Positions 54,727 through 64,000 of a DNA stretch of 64,000 nt are shown one piece after another. Location: assembly GCA_017654935.2 (NCBI GenBank), contig CM065686.1:24456034-24520033 (forward strand). Direction: 5' to 3'. Source of the DNA: Phymorhynchus buccinoides (lineage: Eukaryota; Mollusca; Gastropoda; Neogastropoda; Raphitomidae). Position 1 is the first letter of the stretch. Every line of letters starts with the position of its first letter. Below the pieces are notes generated by a model. That model did no database searches and was not told the origin of the DNA. It was given only the letters and a program-made list of their open reading frames with translations. Made by a program: the position numbers and the translations under genes.

Positions 54727-54880
54727 CTGGGACGGTATTCATGTGAGATAGCAAGACTTAGCATGATGCTAACTTAGAAGCTCTTCCAAAAGTCCTATTA
54801 AATCCTATAGGACATTGGAAGAGCTTCTAAGTTAGCATCATGCTAAGTCTCATGCTATCTCGACATGAATACCGTCCCAG
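54727..54880. repeat. 154-bp near-perfect hairpin
   Basis: Arms of about 65 bp, starting CTGGGACGGTATTCATGT and ending ACATGAATACCGTCCCAG, pair with only a few mismatches around a loop of about 25 bp (AAGTCCTATT...ATAGGACATT). There is no ORF. It may be a MITE or a transcribed long hairpin. Confidence 0.9.
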
Positions 54881-54889
54881 AAAAGTATG

Positions 54890-56500
54890 CTGTAGATCAG
54901 TTTATTGTGCCATAAAAATGCATTTAAATTATAAAATGTCTTGTCGTTCATGCAATTGTATATAAAAATTGTGATGTGATTACCGTAAAGAATGTGTTGA
55001 ACAGTACAAATAAAACAAGTCCAAAATATTGTTCTTATTCATTGTGGTTTATTGAAAGAATGACAGCATGATGGCACAGCCTGTGTGCTTAGTTTACTAG
55101 AACCAGTATAAGGTGAACTTGACATGAAATATGATAAGTGGAAATACATGACAGTGGAAATATGATCAATCAAAATTGAAAGGACAGTTTATTTTTAGCT
55201 TGAGACAGGTGATATTTTGAGATTAACAACAAAAAGTTTTTCTGCTGGTCTCGGATTCTGTGACTTGAACAAGCCGGGGTGTAGCTGTGAATTGGGATTC
55301 AGAATGAGAGGACAGCAAAAAAACCAAAAAGTTTTTCCTTAAGAAATAATGATTACATTGTTTACTCTACTCTTTTCAAGTAGCATTCTACTCATTTTGG
55401 ACCTCTACTCTTCAAAATTGAAAATAATGCTCTTTGCTACTCATTTTCAGTGAACATTGTTTGTTGGTTTAATGAATAAAACTACACTTTTTGCACCAAA
55501 ACTACTCATTTTAGCTATCCAGACTACTCAAGACTTGTGTAGGGGGTAAACAGGTCTGATTGGGACCAATACTTGTATTGTAGATTCTCTATTTTTTGTG
55601 GTACTGTGTCCATTTTTTTGGTGTGAACTTGCTTCCACTGTACAGGAAAAGTACTAAGGCATGTGTCAGAACACAAAGAAATAAACTGTTCATGTTTTTT
55701 GCCTGTCCCTTATAATCACCTCTTGAAATATTTTTGAAACCTTACTACAATGAAGGATAAGAATCTTTTCTGTTCAAACAACTGTAGGATTTTGAAAGAA
55801 GCACTTAACTTACAGGCAGGAGTGTCTACAGCTATAAACATCTTCACACTGCCAAGGATATCGGCAGCATGGGTTAGATGTTACTGACAATCATAAACAG
55901 GCATCCAGAAATGTACAAGTTTTAATATATAAAAAAGTAAATGGCAGGAAATTATATCAGTTAATATATATTAACAGGCTCTTTTCTTTTTTATAAAAGA
56001 GATTAACAGTCATAAACATACATCCAGAAATTGCAAGTTTTGATAAAGGTAAATGGCAAAACAAATTATGTAAGTTAATACATATTTACAGGCTCATTAA
56101 AAAAAAAAAAATCAGTTTTCTTTCTATGGTTATCTCAACTGACACAACATAAAGTTCAAACAGCACAATAGAGCAACTCTTCCCAACACGCATTTAAAAT
56201 AAAAATCATAAGCAGTAGATATGAAACTCACATAAAATGTAGAAAGAAAACATGTACAGCTTTTGGAAAAATGATAGTACAATATATAGTTGAATTGGAA
56301 AGATCAGCATACCTCAGACAGAACGTGTGCAGGTAAATTAGTAGTCTAGTACATGTATAGAGAACGAACACTCGTGGCAAATGCCCTATTCCTTAATAGT
56401 CTTCAAGACATATTTCTCAACTAAAACAGACAGAGAGATGAATAAGCAAGTACAAAGTCAGCGAACGAAAATATTTGTTTTACACATTGGCTACCACTTT
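54890..56500. other. AT-rich spacer with MITE pieces
   Basis: Positions 55361-55556 hold a copy of the element also seen at 19360-19500 and 22220-22350 (TTTACTCTACTCTTTTC...GTAAACAGGTCTG). Two similar segments near 55880-55980 and 56005-56095 form a diverged direct repeat. No gene was seen. Confidence 0.5.
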
Positions 56501-56504
56501 TATC

Positions 56505-56577
56505 TCTCGTGGTGACAGCCCTGACATGGCCTTAGTTGTCGATGAGGCTATAATTTTAATCTTAATCTTAATCTTAA
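56505..56577 (+). mobile_element. Hexamer-tailed LINE 3' end
   Basis: GTGGTGACAGCCCTGACATG, GTTGTCGATGAGGCTATAAT, then TTAATC repeats. It faces the minus-strand copy at 56667-56872 tail to tail. Confidence 0.8.
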
Positions 56578-56666
56578 CCACTTTTTTTCTCTCTTCTATG
56601 AGCAGGAGCATATTTTAATCAATCCTTAGTTTATTATCCTTATCAAGATCAAGGAAAATTGTTTAA

Positions 56667-56872
56667 CTGGAGATTAAGATTAAAATTATAGCCCCGTCGA
56701 CAACAAAGGCCATGTCAGGGCTGTCACCACGTTAAATCTTACCACGTATTAAAAAGGGATAAAAACACAAGGTAAAGACAAAATCAAAGTTTTTGTTGTT
56801 AAAATACTTTTGTTAAAAAACATTCATCAATCACAAACTTAGCCAGTAAAAACATGACGTCTAGAATTACTG
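56667..56872 (-). mobile_element. Hexamer-tailed LINE 3' end inserted next to the HGSNAT stop
   Basis: Reverse complement of the family 3' UTR, from the TCTAGACGTCATGTTTTTAC block to the (TTAATC)n tail. It starts only about 30 bp past the HGSNAT stop codon, so it must form most of the proximal 3' UTR. AATAAA on the minus strand at 56635-56630 could end the transcript. Confidence 0.8.
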
Positions 56873-56902
56873 GAGATATTGCATTGACTGTGCATTTCCG
56901 AG

Positions 56903-57078
56903 TCAGAGTGCCACAAAGATGTTTCTGCGGAAGAGGATGTAGGCCACGATGACCCAGAACGCGGTGCCCCAGACATCCTGCAGGAGCAGCTTCCAGTGGA
57001 GCTCCTCCAGGCTCCAGTTGATGGGCAACACCCGCCAGAAGATCTCGTGACAGAAGTACACCACAATGCTGTTCATAC
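56903..57078 (-). CDS. HGSNAT: HGSNAT last exon
   Basis: Acceptor TTATTTCAG precedes 57078. It encodes (G)[18 protein letters not shown], the luminal stretch, and [19 protein letters not shown], ending VAL and TGA (56905-56903). Two leading bases complete the Gly codon. Confidence 0.93.
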
Positions 57079-60000
57079 CTGAAATAATTTATTGCAGGCG
57101 TGTGCACACCACACACACACACACAGAGGCACATGGCCACATTCATGCACGGGTGCACACACACATTGCAAATTCTTTAATATTCTTTTAATATTCTTCC
57201 CTCCAAAGAACCACACCAAAACACACACATCACAAACAAATAGAAAACGTGAAAGAAAGTAACTAATGATAAACAAGGTGAAACAGGCATTTCTGGGCGC
57301 TTGTAAGCTCCCAGTTTGTTTTTGTAATCTTTTGAAAAATGAAAGGAGTACAGTGTAAATGAAGTTCAAGTGCAGTTGTACCTGGATAGATGAAGGGCTG
57401 TCCTCCCCACCAGCCCTTCACGTCAATGACCAGGTAGAGAAGGGTCAGCACCAGAAAGGCAAAGCTGCCCGTGGTCAGCACAAAGCAAATACAGTACCTG
57501 GATAGATGAAGGGCTGTCCTCCCCACCAGCCCTTCACGTCAATGACCAGGTAGAGAAGGGTCAGCACCAGAAAGGCAAAGCTGCCCGTGGTCAGCACAAA
57601 GCTCAGAGACCTGCCACATAGGGATTATTGGTATTCTATTAATTCAGCACCAGAAAGGCAAAGCTGCCTGTGGTCAGCACAAAGCTCAGAGACCTGCCAC
57701 ATAGGGATTATTGGTATTCTATTAATTCAGCACCAGAAAGGCAAAGCTGCCCGTGGTCAGCACAAAGCTCAGACCTGCCACATAGGATTATTACTTTTCT
57801 AGTCTCACGGACTTGTCTGTGAAATTCAGGCTGCTCCCACCTGAAGAGCATGTAGCGCAGCGCCACCTACTGTGTGTGTGCATGCATGTGTGCAGGGTTT
57901 TGCTTTGTGGGAGTGACTGACACACGAAGTGTGTGTGTAAGGGGGGGGGATTTTGACCATATGACGACCTTTGGTGCCACTGGGTTAATTGATGTGCATG
58001 AGCATGTGGGACCCCGTTTTTTGTCATCTCATTTTTGTCAAGACTTGGCGTTCAGAGTGGAGGTTTAGCAGAAACACTTACTGTTGCTTTTGAAAGCGAA
58101 TGCATTACTTCTGAGCTACTCTACCACACTATTATGAAGCAGTTGCTTGCTGCAACATTACTGCAATATACACTTTAAAAACACAGAACAAGTTGTAAGT
58201 ATTTTGGTTATTAGACCTGATTTCTCTAAATCAAATATCTGGATCATCAGAATCATACTTTGATGAACAACTGAAAAGATCTTATTGTAGGCATCCGGAA
58301 ATATTGAAAAATAATCTGATTTTTAAAGCAAAGCATCTTCTCATTTTAGTATTCTTCAACACGATAGCATCAAGAAAATAATGTATGAAAGATAAGCAGA
58401 TGACACAAGGTTGTTTTTTTTTTTTTATATTAAAATTCACAATTCAAATAGAAAGGTAAAGGTAAAGATGTGCCCCCCCCCCCCCCTGCATTTCTCGGTT
58501 AATTCCATTTTCCCGTTTTTGCCTTTCTTACCAAACATAAAGCTGTATTTTATTAACCTTTTTAGCTAATAACCTTTTTGGAATACTAACCCTAGGCCAT
58601 TATCTAATAGGACCCCCCCTATGTATTGCAGTACACAGCGCCATAACTGAAAATTGCAATTAACCGAGAAATGCAGGGGGGGTGGCACATCTTTACCTTT
58701 GCCGAAACCCCAAGTTATTTCTATGGACATAGTGGCCAAATGTGTTTTGGAATGCATTGTAATTGTTTTCTTCTAAAGTTCTTCTCTTCATCCTTTGAAA
58801 CTCTAAACTAATGTGGATTAGCATACACAGAGCATACACAGATATATTTGAGACACTTTGCAAGTATTATTCACATTTTTTCTCTCTCTTGATCATGTTG
58901 AACATAATGATTTAATATCACAACAAATTAAAACGGTGGAGGCGGCCTCTTGGCTGCCTCCAATAACAAAAACACAACCCAAATCACGACGTTTCGGGCT
59001 CAACCCGTTGTCCAGTGCTAAAAATAGACATAAAATAATGATTATCATTAATGATAAAACCATTGAAGATGACAGACTGAATCTGCAAAGTTTATTACCC
59101 ACCAAAGGTTTTTGTTGACAGGAATCCAGCCATCGTTCTGACTGCATTTGGTGAGGACTGCTGCCGGCACACTCTGCCGTAACAGCACAACACCCATTCA
59201 CATAAATGTATGTAACAAATTGATACTTATTACAATGGAACCTCCCTTATAAGACCTTCAAAAATCATCCCAAATGAGGTCTTATTAGGGAGAGGTCTTG
59301 TAAGGGAGGTAATTTTAATACTTACAAAGAAGCGCAATGTGTCAGAGAAGTAGGTCTTATATGGGAGGGAGTCTTATAAGGGAGGTTCCACTGTATTAAC
59401 ACTGAGCAGAAATGATTCAAAAGGAATCTAGATTATACAACAAAACCCCACAAAAAAACCAAAGAGAGAATTACTCGTGATATTGAGAATATAATGTGTA
59501 AACTATTACTATTCAAACATGAAGAAATAGGCTCATACGCTACTCTTGCTCCATTCTATTTTAATCTTTGAAATACACTTAGAATAGTTGAACTCTTAGT
59601 AATACTCAAAGTTGAGATAATACAACATCAACAAAAACACACAAAAATAAAACATTCTTGCTTTCAAATTAATCAACTATGGTTCGCACTAGAGACTAAC
59701 TCATAAAACTAAACAAAACTCCCACAAGTTTCATAGAATAAAAGAAATGAAATGATGTAACATGATAAATGTGATATAAGTATTTTAGTAAACAATGTTA
59801 TGATTGGTTTTTTTAGTCCGTCACCAAGACAGACTGTTGCGATGGGCTGGTTTGTATTTTTTTTTTCTCTTTTTCTTTTCTGTCTGTCCCAAGGATATCT
59901 CCCGAACCGCTTGACCGAATCGCGTCAAATTTTGTGTGAAGGTGTGCCTCCTTAATAGGAAGAGATCGGCGCAAACCATTTTGCCGTCGTGACCTTGACC

Positions 60001-63000
60001 TTGACGTACGACCTTGAAAACCGAAAATCTTAGCCATATCTCGGGCACCGATCAACATAGGATGTTGAAACTTGGTATGAAGGTGGTTTGGCTTATGCCC
60101 GTTCTGATGATGGCATACCGATCAAGGTCAAGGTCAAAAAGATCGCTGGAGCCTGAAAATCGGAGGGTCATTTTTTTCTCATTCTGTCTGTCCCAAGGAT
60201 ATATTTCGAACGGGTTGACAGAATCACGTCAAATTGTGTGTGCTGGTGTGTCACCATGAGAGGAAGGCATCCGCGCAAACCATATTGCCGTCGTTACTGT
60301 GACCTTGAAAACCGAAAATCTTTCAGGGGCCATAACTCCCACACCGTTAGTGTTAGAGTCTTCAAGTTTGGCATGAAGGTACTTTGGCTTATGCCCGTTC
60401 TGATGGTGGCATACCGATCAAGGTCAAGGTCACGGTCCGGGCGATCAGGCCTTGAAAGTGGTAGGGGTCTACACATTGGGTTTTAAGCCATATTTTCCAC
60501 ATTGGTACTTGACAGAAGCGCTTCAGATTGTGTGTGGTACTGTATACCCTAGAGAAGAAAACATCCGAGCATAAATTATCACCATGCTGACCTTGACCTT
60601 GAAGTGTGACCTTGAAAACCGAAATTTCCTTCTTTGTGCTATATGTTTCTTCTTCAAGCTGTATCTCGTGAACTAGAAGACAGAATCCCTTCCAATTTTG
60701 TGTCAGGATGTGACACTCTACGGGGTGTCGCAAGTGCGTGGCATTGCTGGTGACGGACATGTCTGCCGCTCAGCGACGCCCTTGTATTTTAATTTGAATG
60801 ACATGCCAACCTCAACATGGATTCAAATATTTTGAACAGTTTATCATTAAAAAAAAAGAATAATCTTATTGCTCACACTCACACACATTAATTCCACTGA
60901 CCAGAATGACTGCCCAAATCAGCCAGCGCAGCATACGCCCCCTGTGGTTTCGGTAGACACTTAACGTGTTGCCACTCTGGATAGGAAGTATTGGAAGTGC
61001 TTAGTACATGTACCGTGCCTTCTCAAACACATTGCTATTAAAGTAAAGATAAAAACATGGGTCAAGTACATATGTCAATGCTTGCAAATGTGAAGCATCT
61101 GTGAGTATGCACTACTGTGCATTGATGTGGATAAATAAACAATTCATGTTTAACTATTTCTCTCAACCCGTGTGTTTGTGTGCGTTAATGTGAGTGTGTT
61201 TGTATGTGGGCAGGGAAGGATGTGTGTTGTGTATACCAATGTATATGCGTGTGCATATTTGTATATTTATGAGTATGTTTTGCGTGGGGGTGACGGTGGG
61301 AATGCGAGCGCGTCTGAGTATGTTTGATATGTATGATGTAATCTTGCATGTGGAGTGAATTTTAGTTTTGTTAAGCGCCATGAGTAGTTCGTCTAGAATG
61401 TGCGCTCTATGTCTTTATTATTATTATTCCTACCCTCCCCAACACTCACACATTGACACAGGTTAATACTTTTTGTGTCTTCACAAATTACATGTACAGA
61501 CTAGAAATTTTTTTTCTTAAATGTAAGGATTTCAACAACAAAATCTGGGAATCATGTACTTACGGCTGTGTACAGATATATGCAGAACTTCTGCATGGAA
61601 ACCCGTAAATAAATAAAAGAAAGAAGGAAATATAAGTGCACTCGTTTCCATGTGGAAACGCATCCGCCTATTTTTTCCTTCTTTCTTTTACTTATTTACA
61701 GGGTTTCCGCGCATAGTGTACACTTCCGCATATACTGTATGCGTATGTACGCTTAAGCCCCAAATCTGCCCCTTAGTTTATGGCCTCTGGAACCTAGCTT
61801 ATTTTCCCATGTATTTTTGATCGGCCATATCCATATCTTATTTCAACACATAAAGTTGCTTGGCATGAAAGCTCAGAAGGGCAGGCCTTGTGTGTGTTTG
61901 TGCGGAATATGTGTGTGTGTGTGTGTGTGAGGGGGGGGGGGGGGGGGGGGGGGGTGGAGGGGGGCGGGGGGGGGGGGGGGGGGGGGGGGTGGGGGGTGTG
62001 TGGGGGGGGGGCGTTGTGAGTGAATTGTGTCCATGATGAAGTAATGTGTACAACAACCTGAATGCCAAGAAAGCAGAGGAAGATGGAGGTCAAAGTACCC
62101 AGAATGCCTTCAGGGTCAAAGGCCATAGTTGTCTGGTACATTTTCTGCACACATTTTTAACCGAATAGAAAGACATCTCAACCAATGGACATTTCACTCA
62201 ACAGACTGATTTTTTAATCAACACAACCAATACATTCAAGTGCAAAAGAATCGTATGAAATTATGTTTCTTGTCCTAACTGTAGAAAGCAAATGTAAACC
62301 GACAATGAAATGTTTCTCATACAGTGGAACATCCCATCAAGTAAATCATGCTCCCAAACCCACATAAGACCAGTTTGACTCTGATAACATTATTCCTTCT
62401 TTGTAAATATTAAAATTACCTCCCTTGACAAACTGGGGTGTGGATGATTTTTGAAGATCTTATAAGCAAGGTTCCATTGTAATTAAAACAGCTTTGTTTA
62501 AAAAACATTTCCAACACGAAATTTCCTTTTTTCTGTCTTTTAAAAAAAAATTCACATTACAAAATCATTTCACTTCTATTTGAGTAGCTGTAGACTAAAA
62601 CTTTCAAGTAAATTAAAATCAAATATAAACCGACAACCAGTCCTTTCCACATAGACTACAGCATAGCCATCAAGTAAATCCAAAGGATAACACAGTTTGA
62701 CGACCTAATAACATAGATTCGCTCCCTTTGGTCTGGTGGCTTCGGATTCTGTGCCCTGACAAACTGGGGTGTGGCTGCGAGTTGGTACTCAGAATGAACG
62801 GTGTGGGAGCAAACGTCTCAGAATAGGGGACAGATTATTTTAAAGCGCAACATAGTGGTGACTGACTTGTGGCGTGGGGTACTGATACAGGTGGGATTCT
62901 CCCAGCACCTGACATCGATGTACTGGGGTGTGGCTGCGAGTTGGTACTCGGAATGAACGGTGTGGGAGCAACGCCACTGTACGTCCCAGAATAGGGGACA

Positions 63001-63480
63001 GCTTATTTTAAAGCGCAACACAGTGGTGACTGACTTGTGGCGTGGGGTACTGATACAGGTGGGATTCTCCCAGCACCTGACATCGATGTACTGGGGTGTG
63101 GCTGCGAGTTGGTACTCGGAATGAACGGTGTGGGAGCAAACGTCCCAGAATAGGGGACAGCTTATTTTAAAATGCAACACAGTGGTGACTGACTTGTGGC
63201 GTGGGGTACTGATACAGGTGGGATTCTCCCAGCACCGTGACATCGGTGTACTGGGGTGTGGCTGCGAGTTGGTACTCGGAATGAACAGTGTGGGAGCAAA
63301 CGTCCCAGAATAGGGGACAGCTTATTTTAAAATGCAACACAGTGGTAACTGACTTGTGGCATGGGGTACTGATACATGTGGGATTCTCCCAGCACCGTGA
63401 CATCGATGTAGCGAGCTGCCCCTCCCGTGCAGTTCCAGTGGGACCCTCCTTCACTCAGCCCACCCGGGCCTGTGTACCCT
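56903..63480 (-). CDS. HGSNAT: HGSNAT-like heparan-alpha-glucosaminide N-acetyltransferase, C-terminal part
   Basis: Multi-pass lysosomal membrane enzyme that moves acetyl from cytosolic acetyl-CoA to the terminal glucosamine of heparan sulfate during its breakdown (family knowledge). Six minus-strand exons join in phase: 63480-63354, 62144-62058, 60976-60902, 59173-59103, 57610-57498 and 57078-56903. They give 215 residues and TGA. In order: the [20 protein letters not shown] luminal motif; [20 protein letters not shown] (membrane helix after the YDPEG-type motif); [14 protein letters not shown] helix; [33 protein letters not shown] helix; [20 protein letters not shown]; and the last helix [19 protein letters not shown]. 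The earlier exons, including the active-site histidine region, lie beyond the window. Two exons are locally amplified. Introns carry a MITE, NR-half-site repeats and a long G-run. Confidence 0.93.
57382..57484 (-). pseudogene. HGSNAT exon duplicate, acceptor missing
   Basis: Identical over about 103 bp to the exon at 57498-57610 and displaced by 116 bp. It lacks the first bases of the exon and any AG acceptor: the donor-side intron of the upstream copy runs straight into it (GTACTGTATTTGC). It keeps a donor (CCAG/GTACAA). Confidence 0.88.
57498..57610 (-). CDS. HGSNAT: HGSNAT penultimate exon
   Basis: Acceptor TATGTGGCAG precedes 57610 and donor GTACTG follows 57498. The 113 bp complete the Trp codon of NKNLW and encode [20 protein letters not shown] plus [17 protein letters not shown]. 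It is the only copy with both splice sites. Confidence 0.9.
57562..57780 (-). repeat. 83-bp tandem array of the HGSNAT exon 5' edge, three copies
   Basis: CAGCACCAGAAAGGCAAAGC begins at 57562 (in the real exon), 57645 and 57728. Each copy carries the exon's first ~49 bp, the GGCAG acceptor and about 33 bp of intron (CACATAGGGATTATTGG). Confidence 0.95.
58452..58704. repeat. Foldback element related to 1371-1763
   Basis: The same ends (GGTAAAGATGTGCC / GGCACATCTTTACC), with a C-run near the left end and a shorter centre with AATACTAACCCTAGG. It lies in the HGSNAT intron between 59103 and 57610. Confidence 0.75.
59103..59173 (-). CDS. HGSNAT: HGSNAT exon: [12 protein letters not shown] segment
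   Basis: Acceptor TACGGCAG and donor GTGGGT flank 71 bp encoding [20 protein letters not shown] and KNL plus two bases of Trp. The NDG.IP.NKNLW motif is diagnostic for the family. Confidence 0.9.
59231..59395. mobile_element. Mariner-like MITE
   Basis: TACAATGGAACCTCCCTTAT at the left and ATAAGGGAGGTTCCACTGTA at the right, with inverted GGTCTTATAAGG/GACC-type internal blocks. TA at both ends fits a Tc1/mariner target. A decayed relative lies at about 62321-62485. Confidence 0.85.
59815..60785. repeat. Diverged ~300-bp tandem repeats with paired AGGTCA half-sites
   Basis: CTGTCTGTCCCAAGGATAT recurs about 305 bp apart (59878, 60183), and GGCTTATGCCCGTTCTGATG 298 bp apart. TGACCTTGACCTTGA or its complement occurs at 59990-60004, 60122-60136, 60418-60432 and 60588-60602. 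It lies in an HGSNAT intron. Confidence 0.85.
60902..60976 (-). CDS. HGSNAT: HGSNAT exon: RWLIW helix
   Basis: Acceptor CTATCCAG and donor GTCAGT bound 25 codons, [19 protein letters not shown] and IWAVIL, matching the cytosolic loop and membrane helix of HGSNAT. Confidence 0.9.
61928..62015 (+). repeat. Long G-run (C-run in the HGSNAT sense strand)
   Basis: Nearly 80 bp, over 85% G with a few T/A/C breaks, adjoining a (GT)n tract at 61908-61928. It lies about 40 bp into the intron that follows exon 62144-62058. Confidence 0.95.
62058..62144 (-). CDS. HGSNAT: HGSNAT exon: DPEGILG helix
   Basis: Acceptor TGTGCAG and donor GTTGTT bound 29 codons, [20 protein letters not shown] and IFLCFLGIQ, the conserved (Y/F)DPEG motif and following helix. 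Confidence 0.92.
62763..63410 (-). repeat. ~160-bp tandem array of an HGSNAT exon 3' edge plus donor (four copies)
   Basis: The exon-donor junction (ACTGAC/TTGTGG on the plus strand) recurs at 62867, 63035, 63194 and 63354, at spacings of 168, 159 and 160 bp. Each copy encodes the VLGES-x-YQYP-x-PQ end of the exon followed by GTCAGT and shared intron sequence. Only the 63354 copy is joined to the full 5' half of the exon. Confidence 0.95.
63354..63480 (-). CDS. HGSNAT: HGSNAT exon: [12 protein letters not shown] segment
   Basis: Acceptor TTCTCCACAG precedes 63480 and donor GTCAGT follows 63354. The 127 bp encode [40 protein letters not shown] and PQ. GPGG and NCTGGAA are conserved luminal motifs. 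Confidence 0.93.
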
Positions 63481-63544
63481 CTGTGGAGAAAAAAAGGGGG
63501 GAAATCCCATGGGATGTTAACAATCGATTAGAAATCTTCCCTCA

Positions 63545-63620
63545 TGGGTGGTGCAGCACTAGTTGTGACGTTCTCTCCGAGGGGAGCAACCCGGATTTCT
63601 ATAAAAGTAATACCATGATA
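63545..63620 (+). repeat. SINE tail fragment
   Basis: TGTGACGTTCTCTCCGAGGG and GAGCAACCCGGATTTC resemble the tail of the SINE at 2160-2510 and the piece near 9976. Confidence 0.5.
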
Positions 63621-63789
63621 CTAATACATAACATAGTTCCTACACACACCACACCAACCTTCATCTGCTCTCTCTGCCTTTCGCTCTAAAACGTTTTCCC
63701 TGCAGACACTTTTTCTAAGAACGGGCTGTTTAGGTGGAGTTATCATTTGCCTTTGTCACCAAGTGGCGTTTTATTTATAGGCCGTTCTT

Positions 63790-63823
63790 TGTTGTCGACG
63801 GGGCTATAATTTTAATCTTAATC
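63790..63823 (+). mobile_element. 34-bp LINE tail insertion with 19-bp target duplication
   Basis: TTATTTATAGGCCGTTCTT occurs at 63771-63789 and 63824-63842. Between the copies lies only the end of the hexamer-tailed LINE: TGTTGTCGACGGGGCTAT, then the TTAATC repeats. Confidence 0.92.
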
Positions 63824-64000
63824 TTATTTATAGGCCGTTCTTAGCAATGCAAAACTCTCTCTCCCTTTCTGTGTTGCTCTCTCTCACTCGCGCACAGCAA
63901 AAAAATACAATTTACTTCTTATTTGACAAAGGGAAGTTAAAGGCCTGATATAAGCCAGTAGAGTAATCTCCAGTTGCTTTAACCAGAAGTGCTCAATGAA

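Noticed and set aside
61838..62150. Poly-proline ORFs
   Set aside because: They arise from translating the intronic C-run next to the HGSNAT exon. The real exon ends at 62058 with a GT donor.

Overview
The window is animal nuclear DNA, most likely from a mollusc and probably a marine gastropod. That is inferred from the gene content and from the repeat spectrum: DIRS-like, PF20700-type Mutator, MULE, hAT and piggyBac pieces, LINEs with a hexamer tail, and SINEs with the invertebrate core. It is gene-poor and repeat-rich. I can assemble two host genes with correct splice sites and phases, both cut by the window edge or lacking their 5' part. One is the C-terminal half of a KAT7/HBO1 MYST histone acetyltransferase on the plus strand (seven exons, 879-10438). 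The other is the C-terminal third of a lysosomal HGSNAT-like acetyl-CoA:alpha-glucosaminide N-acetyltransferase on the minus strand (six exons, 63480 down to 56903). The two genes point towards each other and are separated by about 46 kb of mobile elements.

Layout. 1-880: retroelement termini, then KAT7 intron. 879-10438: KAT7, whose introns hold a foldback element, a tRNA-derived SINE, piggyBac-type MITEs and a large 116-bp tandem array (3212-6108) built from part of one of its own exons. 10.4-13 kb: 3' UTR and unrecognised sequence. 13-15.6 kb: pieces of LTR-type, DIRS-like and LINE elements. 15.6-18.3 kb: a decayed piggyBac. 18.5-22.3 kb: a duplicated DUF7869-like transposase segment around a broken Mutator-like ORF. 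22.3-25.3 kb: tandem repeats and piggyBac N-terminal pieces. 25769-29375: a complete hAT transposon with an intact two-exon transposase. 29.6-31.5 kb: a broken unclassified transposon gene. 31.5-39.3 kb: retroelement gag pieces, an internally deleted Ty3 element and an intact 600-aa Mutator-like transposase. 39.3-41.4 kb: a LINE 5' part and a small hAT derivative. 46.1-50.1 kb: two copies of a MULE exon and a piggyBac N-terminal half. 50.2-53 kb: a zinc-finger exon expanded into a 61-bp tandem array, LINE 3' ends, integrase and hAT fragments. 56.9-63.5 kb: HGSNAT.

The most striking theme is local tandem amplification across exon-intron boundaries. The KAT7 array has 24 copies of an exon's 5' part with its splice acceptor. 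HGSNAT has two such regions, one repeating an exon 3' end with its donor four times, the other duplicating an exon at both ends. A zinc-finger transposon exon has six copies. In the host genes only one full-length, splice-competent exon copy remains in each case, so the extra copies act as potential decoy splice sites. The second theme is the good preservation of two transposase genes (hAT, 681 aa; Mutator-like, 600 aa) amid otherwise broken elements.
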